A DNA stretch of 5,534 nt from Anaerolineae bacterium (GTDB lineage: Bacteria > Chloroflexota > Anaerolineae > Aggregatilineales > Phototrophicaceae). The first letter of the stretch is position 1, and every line of letters begins with the position of its first letter. The notes under the pieces are model-generated. The model did not search any database and was not told the DNA's origin. It saw only the letters and a list, made by a program, of their open reading frames with translations. The DNA lies in the NCBI GenBank assembly GCA_025454675.1, contig JALONZ010000174.1, forward strand, positions 1 through 5,534. The letters are read 5' to 3'. Position numbers and translations under genes: made by a program. Positions 1-5,534 of this stretch are shown here, piece by piece.

Positions 1-2060
1 TTGGGCATTTCCACATCGGTGATGATGACATCAAAGCCATATTCGGGCAACATCTCCCATGCTTCTTGACCATCAATCGCCACCATCACTTCAAAGCCGA
101 TGGTTTCGAGGATATTTTTCTCAAGGGTGCGCGTAGTAATCGAATCATCCACCACCAACACGCGCAACCGATGTTCTTGAGCCGTTTCTAACGGTTGGGG
201 TGATACCTGACGGCGGGCAATTGGCATCCCAACAGCATGGCGCACAAGGTCATTGGCATCCAACACAATCACCACATCTCCCGTACCGAGTAATGCCGCC
301 CCAGAGACAAATTGCGCCCCCGCAATTTCGCGCCCCAGTGGTTTAAGGACGAGTTCTGTCTCTTGGTACAATTCATCCACTTCAAATGCCACCGCGCGGT
401 CTGCCGCGTTCAAAATCATGATTTGACGCTTATCCGATTGCGCTTCGATGACTGGAATATTCAAAACCCCGCCCAATGTGGTATAGGGCAATGCCCGCCC
501 ATTGAGCATAATCATCTCGCGTCCTTCGGCGGTGAAAATTGTCTCGGTAGAAATGGTCTCCATCCGCAACACCATCACCGATGGCAAGGCGAATCGTTGC
601 GCCCCCACCCGCAATAAAATGCACCGTAACCGCGATAACGACATCGGCACGCGCAAGGTGACAACTGTCCCCCGCCCTGCCTGACTATTCACACTCACCT
701 GTCCGCGCAAACTGCCAATGCGGTCTAAGACAATATCCATCCCCAACCCGCGCCCGCTTAACGTGGTCACACTATCGGTTGTGCTGAAGCCAGAATGAAA
801 AATATACGTGAGCATATCGTCATCACTGCGCGTATTCGATTCGGCTTCGGTCATGATGCCCAATTGCACCGCTTTGGCACGAATTTTGGCGATGTCTATC
901 CCGCGCCCGTCATCACTCACACGGATAATCACCTCATTACCGCGTTGTTCCACTGCCAATAAAATCGTGCCTGTGGCGGGTTTATCGGCTTGGGCGCGGT
1001 CTTGGGGCGTTTCGATGCCATGGTCAAGCGCATTACGGAGCAAATGCACCAACGGGTCTTTCAGGTTATCTAACACCGCTTTATCCAGTTCAATCGCACT
1101 CCCCACACTATCCAGCGCCACCTGCTTACCCAAATCACGCGCAAGGTCACGCACCATACGCTGAAACCCGCTCATCAATGATTCAAATGGCACAAAGCGC
1201 ATTTTGCCAATGTCATCTTGCAATTGGTCACTGAGCATGGCTAACCGTGCGGAATCTTGGGCGGCGTGTTGGGTTGCCAATGAAATCATGCGGTTGGCAT
1301 CGCTGAGGGTGCGTTGGTTATATTCCAAAAAACGGAGCAACGTGGTCAATTCAGGGCTGGATTCATCACCGCCCTCTTGCCAACGGCGCACCAGTCGGAT
1401 ATATGCCGTGCGAACAGACCGCCATTCTTTTTGCCATTTGGCGTGTAATCGGCGGATGTCTTGCAAATTGCGCCACAGTTCATCGCTGTGCATCCGCGCG
1501 ATGAATAATTCGGTCAGTTCGCCCATCAACCCATCTAATTTTTGCACCGTCACGCGCACCGATTCATCGGCGATGCGAATGGGGTGTAAGGATGTGTCGG
1601 TGATTTGCTTGGCGGTGATTTCATCAGCAACCACAGGGATAATGGGCGGGGTGGTGGCGGGTATATTTGAGGTGGACTGTGCGACTAAGTGTTCCAATCG
1701 GGTGACGATATTGGCGAGCGTGTCTTCATCGGGTTCAATATCATCGGCGATGCCCTGCACCACATCTAAACCATCATATAATACATCACACACTTCTGGG
1801 GTAAGTGCCAACAAATTTTGTAAGGCTTGTGCAAATACTTCTTCTAAATAATGCCCAATTGTCTCAATGCGATGAATCCCAACCGCCCGCGCCGCCCCTT
1901 TTAGGCTGTGCGCGACCCGATTCATCTCTTTAACAAGCGTGTGAATTTTTTCCTTATCGCTGGAAGGGGTCATCTCCACTTGCAATAAGGCATCATTCAG
2001 CGTTTGCAGATGTTCTCTGGCTTCTTCCCAGAAGATATGACGCAGTTCGGTTTCATCCAT
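1..2060 (-). CDS. CheA-type hybrid histidine kinase with C-terminal receiver (3' end outside window)
   Basis: The frame reads without a stop for 686 codons from the ATG at 2060 to the left edge. That ATG is the only start in frame after a TAG at 2094-2096. Domains in order: an N-terminal Hpt domain (about 1-125) with phospho-acceptor His51 in HSLKGAARAVG; a Pro/Thr-rich linker (about 127-165) with no room for a CheY-binding P2 domain; a helical dimerisation segment (about 168-310) beginning SVRVTVQKLDGLMGEL and ending in the MRFVPFESL motif; a HATPase domain with N box HLLRNALDHG (Asn343), G1 box DDGRG (383-387) and G2 box SGRGLG (435-440); a CheW-like domain (about 473-605); and a receiver from about 632 with Asp638-Asp639 and phospho-acceptor Asp682 in IITDVEMP. 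The window ends four residues later. By family knowledge, such proteins autophosphorylate the Hpt histidine in response to array or receptor input and pass phosphate to the fused receiver and to separate regulators. The type is shared with FrzE- and PilL/Hik-like kinases controlling motility, pili or gene expression. No chemotaxis gene lies upstream, so the pathway cannot be named. No Shine-Dalgarno site is evident before the start. Confidence 0.95.
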   Translation of the reverse strand, partial: MDETELRHIFWEEAREHLQTLNDALLQVEMTPSSDKEKIHTLVKEMNRVAHSLKGAARAVGIHRIETIGHYLEEVFAQALQNLLALTPEVCDVLYDGLDVVQGIADDIEPDEDTLANIVTRLEHLVAQSTSNIPATTPPIIPVVADEITAKQITDTSLHPIRIADESVRVTVQKLDGLMGELTELFIARMHSDELWRNLQDIRRLHAKWQKEWRSVRTAYIRLVRRWQEGGDESSPELTTLLRFLEYNQRTLSDANRMISLATQHAAQDSARLAMLSDQLQDDIGKMRFVPFESLMSGFQRMVRDLARDLGKQVALDSVGSAIELDKAVLDNLKDPLVHLLRNALDHGIETPQDRAQADKPATGTILLAVEQRGNEVIIRVSDDGRGIDIAKIRAKAVQLGIMTEAESNTRSDDDMLTYIFHSGFSTTDSVTTLSGRGLGMDIVLDRIGSLRGQVSVNSQAGRGTVVTLRVPMSLSRLRCILLRVGAQRFALPSVMVLRMETISTETIFTAEGREMIMLNGRALPYTTLGGVLNIPVIEAQSDKRQIMILNAADRAVAFEVDELYQETELVLKPLGREIAGAQFVSGAALLGTGDVVIVLDANDLVRHAVGMPIARRQVSPQPLETAQEHRLRVLVVDDSITTRTLEKNILETIGFEVMVAIDGQEAWEMLPEYGFDVIITDVEMP

Positions 2061-2204
2061 ATAAAATAAGTCACAATATGCGAGTAATTCACCCTAGTGT
2101 AGCATAAATTATTGGGACATAGGTCACATCTAAATCATTTTCAGACAAAAAATTCATAAATCCGTTTCGCGTAACCTCATCGCATAGGTGGTGTTATTAT
2201 AAGT
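2061..2204. promoter_or_regulatory. Divergent intergenic spacer between kinase and sigma gene
   Basis: This 144-base, AT-rich gap separates two divergently transcribed genes, so it must carry the start signals for the kinase and probably those for the sigma operon. On the minus strand, TATGCT and TACACT just upstream of the kinase are weak -10 candidates, but neither has a convincing -35 at the right distance. On the plus strand, AGGTGG at 2186-2191 is a plausible ribosome binding site for the ATG at 2205, although the 13-base gap is long. TATTAT at 2195-2200 looks like a -10 but lies too close to the start codon for an ordinary leader. No clear inverted repeat operator was seen. The regulatory role is inferred from gene orientation rather than from a recognised site. 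Confidence 0.45.
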
Positions 2205-2840
2205 ATGAAAATGCAGAAGATGTTTAAACGCAGACAACCACAGAATTATAAAGATTTGGCAGATACCGACCTTGTTGAACTCTCCAAACAAGACCAAGAG
2301 GCATTTGGGGCGCTCTATGAACGGTATGTGAAAAAGATTTATAGTTACATCTATTATCGGACGAGCAATTCTCACGATGCAGAAGACCTCACATCGCGGG
2401 TATTTTTTCGTGCCATGTCGCATATTGAGCATTATGTAGATAAGGGCTTGCCCTTTCAGGCATGGCTATATCGGATTGCCCATAATTTGGTCGCCAATTG
2501 GCATCGGGATAAAGGACGGCGCAAAATTATCCCACTCGATGAATTTGTTGCGAGTGGACTCAAGACCGATGCGCCCGAAGATGAGACCGAAGCCGATGAA
2601 GAACGGGAGCATCTGCTCAAAGCCATTCGGAATTTACCCACCGACCGCCAACAATTGCTCTATCTCAAATTCGTAGACCACAAATCGAATGCCGAAATTG
2701 GCGAAATTTTGGGGCGTAGCGAAGGTGCGATTAAATCTCTCTATCACCGCACCCTAACCACCCTGCGCGATGAATTAGAGCGTCCCGCATCTGTCCAAGC
2801 AGACCCCGTTCCGCGCAAAAGGAGAAAATTGTTACCATGA
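2205..2840 (+). CDS. ECF-type RNA polymerase sigma-70 factor
   Basis: The 211-residue product has the two-domain layout of extracytoplasmic-function sigma factors and is of usual length. Sigma region 2 spans about residues 31-103. It contains AFGALYERYVKKIYSYIYYR, the DAEDLTSRVFFRA stretch (58-70) and the promoter-melting/-10 recognition segment FQAWLYRIAHNLVANWHRDK (84-103). A charged, acidic linker (about 104-135) follows. Region 4 (about 136-190) holds the -35-binding helix-turn-helix SNAEIGEILGRSEGAIKSLY (161-180). The tail is short and basic (PRKRRK). The protein should direct core RNA polymerase to a specific promoter set. The ATG at 2205 gives the longest frame; in-frame ATGs at 2211 and 2220 are alternatives, since the conserved part only begins near residue 20. 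The stop overlaps the next gene by four bases, so its likely regulator is co-translated. The signal sensed and the target regulon are not evident from sequence. Confidence 0.94.
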   Translation: MKMQKMFKRRQPQNYKDLADTDLVELSKQDQEAFGALYERYVKKIYSYIYYRTSNSHDAEDLTSRVFFRAMSHIEHYVDKGLPFQAWLYRIAHNLVANWHRDKGRRKIIPLDEFVASGLKTDAPEDETEADEEREHLLKAIRNLPTDRQQLLYLKFVDHKSNAEIGEILGRSEGAIKSLYHRTLTTLRDELERPASVQADPVPRKRRKLLP

Positions 2841-3238
2841 CCCATTCACCCAAAGATGATTCATATATCGAAAATTTACTCGACTCACTCACCAATGCGG
2901 TGTTGATGGAGCAAGATGTGGATGCGCTCATCCAAGACCAACCGCAAAATCCCGAATTGACCAGTTTGGTAGATGTCATCCGCAAATTGAGTTTGCATCT
3001 TAGTGGATTTTCCCATCAACACGCCCCAGAAGAAGCCTATATGCAATCACTCAAGCAAGACCTTATCGGCACAGACGATACCATGCTATCGCGCCTACGC
3101 GCCGTTCCCCTGCCCTTGCGTGTGCAAATTGCAACGGGCTTGGCGGCAATCGTGGCGGGGATTATGTTCATCATCCGCCGTCGTATGAATGATGGTGATG
3201 ACAATATCAATATGGAAGAAATACCTGCTATCAATTAA
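2837..3238 (+). CDS. Small single-pass membrane protein, probable anti-sigma factor
   Basis: The 133-residue product starts within the stop of the sigma gene (ATGA, 2837-2840). AGGAG at 2820-2824 serves as a somewhat distant Shine-Dalgarno site. Residues 1-85 are hydrophilic and mostly helical in character, including an acidic N-terminal stretch (YIENLLDSLTNAVLMEQDVD) and the segment APEEAYMQSLKQDL (63-76), which recalls the short helix before the membrane anchor in many sigma-linked proteins of Chloroflexota. One transmembrane helix lies at about 96-113 (VQIATGLAAIVAGIMFII). It is followed by RRR and a short acidic tail. There is no cysteine anywhere, so this cannot be a zinc-binding (HxxxCxxC) anti-sigma factor. 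Gene order and overlap, rather than a recognised domain, suggest that it holds the sigma factor at the membrane. Topology is ambiguous because both flanks of the helix are basic. Alternatively it is an unrelated small membrane protein. Confidence 0.85.
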   Translation: MTHSPKDDSYIENLLDSLTNAVLMEQDVDALIQDQPQNPELTSLVDVIRKLSLHLSGFSHQHAPEEAYMQSLKQDLIGTDDTMLSRLRAVPLPLRVQIATGLAAIVAGIMFIIRRRMNDGDDNINMEEIPAIN

Positions 3239-3265
3239 TTTCCCTCATCTTTAGGAACTTATTTT

Positions 3266-3287
3266 TGGGCGCACAGTGTTGCGCCCA
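3266..3287 (+). terminator. Candidate terminator hairpin after the sigma/anti-sigma operon
   Basis: A perfect inverted repeat, TGGGCGCA and TGCGCCCA, encloses the six-base loop CAGTGT. It lies 27 bases after the stop of the small membrane protein. The 8-bp stem is GC-rich and isolated in AT-rich sequence, as expected for a transcription terminator. No T run follows on the plus strand; a run of five or six T lies before the stem instead. It may therefore be a weak or factor-assisted terminator, an mRNA 3' end stabiliser, or a protein-binding palindrome. Confidence 0.45.
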
Positions 3288-3317
3288 TCTCCACTCATAA
3301 AAACATTTTTATAGGAT

Positions 3318-3347
3318 TTGGGTACTAAACCGATTTTGCGTTATAGT
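3318..3347 (+). promoter_or_regulatory. Candidate sigma-70-type promoter for the peptidase
   Basis: TATAGT at 3342-3347 matches the -10 consensus at five of six positions. TTGGGT at 3318-3323 keeps the TTG of the -35 box, with an 18-base spacer. Transcription would begin near 3354, leaving a leader of about 24 bases that contains the strong Shine-Dalgarno site. The position between a hairpin and a well-translated gene supports it, but the -35 match is weak. Confidence 0.4.
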
Positions 3348-3366
3348 GAATATGTTTATAGCGCAC

Positions 3367-3372
3367 AGGAGG
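3367..3372 (+). promoter_or_regulatory. Strong ribosome binding site fixing the peptidase start
   Basis: AGGAGG is the full Shine-Dalgarno core, five bases before the ATG at 3378. It is by far the best ribosome binding site in the window. It decides the peptidase start, which in turn gives a well-formed signal peptide. Confidence 0.85.
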
Positions 3373-3377
3373 TTTTT

Positions 3378-5534
3378 ATGCACCCAAAATTGTTTATTCG
3401 TATTTGTATTGTCGTGATGATGAGCTTATTTTTCATCACCAACATCACCGCCCAAGATGGCAAATCGTGGACATTTTTAGTCTATATCGCCGCCGATAAT
3501 GACCTTGAGCAATTCGCCCTAGAAGATATTGCCCAAATGATTGAAGTGGGAAGCAGTGACGAAGTGAATATCGTCATCCAAATAGACCGCGCCGAAGGGT
3601 ATAGCAGTGATTGGGCAGATTTTACCGATACCCGCCGTTTTTATGTCACCAAACAAGCCTCATTAGGCGAATTACGGTCTATTGAGCAACTCGGCGAAGT
3701 GGATATGAGCGACCCGCAAAGCCTGACCGATTTTATCGTGTGGGGTGCGACCAATTACCCCGCCGAAAAATATAGCCTCATCATCTGGAGTCACGGCGGG
3801 GGCTGGAACGGCATCGGTCCCGATTATGGCAACGACCAAAGCATGTTAAGCATCGCTGAGATTGACCTCGCCCTCGCCAATGCCCGCGAACTAACGGGTA
3901 TTGACCAATTTGAATTTGTGGCGTTTGATGCCTGCCTAATGGCGCAATTAGAGGTGTTCCAAGCCTTAGCCGATGATGCCAAATATGGCATCGCCGCCGA
4001 AGAGGTTATCCCCGGTAATGGGTATAATTACACCCCCATACTGAATTATTTGGTAAATAATCCAAATACAACTGTCGAGGACTTTTTGCCCGTCATCGTA
4101 GATAGTTATATGGAATTTTATGCCACCGTCACCACCAATTATCGTTTTTTCGATTTACATACCTTTGATTTAAGCGTGTTGGATGTGGTGGATAGCGCCT
4201 TAGCCGATTTTGTGACCGTTGCCAATGCCAATATGACCGATGTGTTCAATGCGATTGGTGTGGCACGGGTGGGCGCACAAAATTTTAGTTATGCCAGTGA
4301 TTTTCAATTTGTAGATATGATTGATGTGATGTCGCTGATTGTGAAAGGTTCGCAAAATGCGGATGTGCAAGCCAGCGCCCAAGCGGTTATAGATGCAGTC
4401 ACAAACGCCGTTTTTTACACCCGCACCACCGATAACATGCCCAATGCCAAAGGGTTATCCGTTTACTTCCCCATTTTAGCCGATACTTTCAACAAAGATG
4501 CGTATGTCGCCAGTGGCGTTACACCTGTCATGGCAGAGGAATGGGTGTCATTCCTCAATACGTTCCACGCCACTGCCACCGAAATTTTAGCCAACAACAA
4601 TGTCAGCATCACCGTCACCAATACCAGTTATATCAGTGATACGGTCAGCGTCCTCACCCCGCCGACCATCTCTTTCGAGACGACCGGCACAGCCATCATT
4701 GATTTGCAATATGTCGCGCTATATCAAAACCCCACTGGCGGGCAAATTATCGTGGCACAAGCACCCCTCGCCATTTATACCCAAGATATAGAAGGCAATT
4801 TGCGCTCTAGCTATCCCGATGGCGATTATAGCAGTTTCTATACATGGGATGTGTTGATGAGCTATATGGACATTAACGGCGAAAAAACCCCCATTTTGCT
4901 GGAATATCAAACCCGTTCCGCACAATTCAAAATGGATGGTATTTTCTGTTGGGTAGCAAATGAAATTTGCACCCAAGCCAGCGTCTTCTTTGATAGTGCA
5001 ACCCGCCAAATGGCAAGTCTTTGGGTCACAGTGGATACCGGCAATGGTCAAGTGACAGCCGCCGTCAAACCCAACTCAGGTGATACCTTCACGCCGTCAC
5101 TGGCAACCATTACACCAGATGGCGAAATCCAAAATATCAGCCAACCAGCACAAATCGTCTTTGGGGATGAAACACCGTCCTTCTATTATGCCCCCGCCCA
5201 ATCGGGTGATTATTCCATTTTATTGCTCATCCGCGATTTGACGGGTGAATATCAAGCCGCAAATGCCTTCATCACCGTCAATAATGATGATATGCCACAG
5301 GATGTACGCGGATTCCCCGAAGCCGAACAATTGGGCGTGAATTTTGCCTATCCGATTGTATGGGGCGATTCTGTCATTCAAGATTTGGGCGACGGCAATT
5401 ATCGCTATTATGTCTCTAATGAGGATTTGAGTGCGTATATCTATCTGGAACTGCTTGCAGGTAATTCACTCGATGATGCCTATGCCAACCTCGAAGGCTT
5501 CATCATGGAAACTGTCACCCCACTCCAAGACCCA
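3378..5534 (+). CDS. Secreted clostripain-family (C11) cysteine peptidase with long C-terminal extension (3' end outside window)
   Basis: The frame is open for 719 codons to the right edge. Residues 1-25 form a signal peptide: a basic N-terminus (HPKLFIR), a hydrophobic core (ICIVVMMSLFFI) and a probable cut after NITA before Gln26. The catalytic domain (about 30-395) begins WTFLVYIAADNDLE, typical of the C11 family. It carries the expected His/Cys pair: His139 in SHGGGW and Cys186 in FDACLM. Asp184, two residues before the catalytic cysteine, corresponds to the acidic S1 residue that gives clostripain and its relatives preference for Arg or Lys, so cleavage after basic residues is predicted. 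After the domain comes a beta-rich region (about 400-640) with a Cys524/Cys531 pair that could form a disulfide. From about 645 a further domain begins, with GVNFAYPIVWG followed by a predicted beta-rich stretch and the helix SLDDAYANLEGF. The mature part is acidic and poor in lysine, as for an extracellular protein. Cys10 is not in a lipobox. It probably acts outside the cell on proteins or peptides; its substrate is unknown. Confidence 0.93.
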   Translation, partial: MHPKLFIRICIVVMMSLFFITNITAQDGKSWTFLVYIAADNDLEQFALEDIAQMIEVGSSDEVNIVIQIDRAEGYSSDWADFTDTRRFYVTKQASLGELRSIEQLGEVDMSDPQSLTDFIVWGATNYPAEKYSLIIWSHGGGWNGIGPDYGNDQSMLSIAEIDLALANARELTGIDQFEFVAFDACLMAQLEVFQALADDAKYGIAAEEVIPGNGYNYTPILNYLVNNPNTTVEDFLPVIVDSYMEFYATVTTNYRFFDLHTFDLSVLDVVDSALADFVTVANANMTDVFNAIGVARVGAQNFSYASDFQFVDMIDVMSLIVKGSQNADVQASAQAVIDAVTNAVFYTRTTDNMPNAKGLSVYFPILADTFNKDAYVASGVTPVMAEEWVSFLNTFHATATEILANNNVSITVTNTSYISDTVSVLTPPTISFETTGTAIIDLQYVALYQNPTGGQIIVAQAPLAIYTQDIEGNLRSSYPDGDYSSFYTWDVLMSYMDINGEKTPILLEYQTRSAQFKMDGIFCWVANEICTQASVFFDSATRQMASLWVTVDTGNGQVTAAVKPNSGDTFTPSLATITPDGEIQNISQPAQIVFGDETPSFYYAPAQSGDYSILLLIRDLTGEYQAANAFITVNNDDMPQDVRGFPEAEQLGVNFAYPIVWGDSVIQDLGDGNYRYYVSNEDLSAYIYLELLAGNSLDDAYANLEGFIMETVTPLQDP

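Noticed and set aside
312..1164. Plus-strand open frames at 312-617 and 808-1164
   Set aside because: Both are antisense to the CheW-like and HATPase parts of the kinase, and their products resemble no protein family.
1204..1851. 215-codon open frame on the plus strand
   Set aside because: It lies wholly antisense to the kinase, whose frame shows clear conserved motifs. The antisense product is low-complexity, rich in Ser, Cys and Arg, with no recognisable domain.
2195..2200. TATTAT as a -10 box for the sigma operon
   Set aside because: It ends only four bases before the ATG and has no -35 at a suitable distance. It would work only for a leaderless message from a later ATG.
2154..2432. 92-codon minus-strand open frame overlapping the sigma gene start
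   Set aside because: It is antisense to conserved sigma region 2, and its product shows no domain.
3405..3407. Cys10 of the peptidase as a lipoprotein attachment site
   Set aside because: It is preceded by IRI rather than a lipobox and lies at the start of the hydrophobic core; a signal peptidase I site after Ala25 fits better.
4719..5051. 110-codon minus-strand open frame
   Set aside because: It is antisense to the peptidase tail, with no ribosome binding site or recognisable domain; the peptidase frame continues through it.

Overview
The window looks like chromosomal DNA from an environmental bacterium of moderate GC content. The style of the ECF sigma factor and its small membrane partner, the CheA-type hybrid kinase and the secreted clostripain-like protease with a long beta-rich tail all suggest the phylum Chloroflexota (an Anaerolineae-like lineage). 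This placement is an impression from protein style, not a search result. Coding density is high. I see no RNA gene, CRISPR array, insertion sequence or phage gene.

Layout: (1) Positions 1-2060, minus strand: one uninterrupted reading frame of at least 686 codons for a CheA-type hybrid histidine kinase (Hpt, dimerisation/coiled segment, HATPase, CheW-like, receiver). It runs off the left edge just after the receiver's phospho-acceptor aspartate. (2) Positions 2061-2204: a short divergent spacer. (3) Positions 2205-2840, plus strand: an ECF-type sigma-70 factor. (4) Positions 2837-3238, plus strand: a 133-residue single-pass membrane protein overlapping the sigma gene by four bases (ATGA), the probable anti-sigma partner. 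(5) Positions 3239-3377: an intergenic region with a perfect 8-bp hairpin, a plausible promoter and a strong Shine-Dalgarno site. (6) Positions 3378-5534, plus strand: a secreted clostripain-family (C11) cysteine peptidase, 719 codons long within the window and open at the right edge.

The sigma factor and the small membrane protein almost certainly form one translationally coupled unit. The peptidase appears to have its own promoter and ribosome binding site, so it is probably a separate transcription unit. The kinase is divergent from the sigma operon, and any output partner would lie beyond the left edge. A functional link between sensory kinase, sigma/anti-sigma pair and exported protease is possible from proximity but not demonstrated. 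The two largest genes are both cut by the window edges, so the full receiver domain, the peptidase C-terminus and any operon partners cannot be seen.
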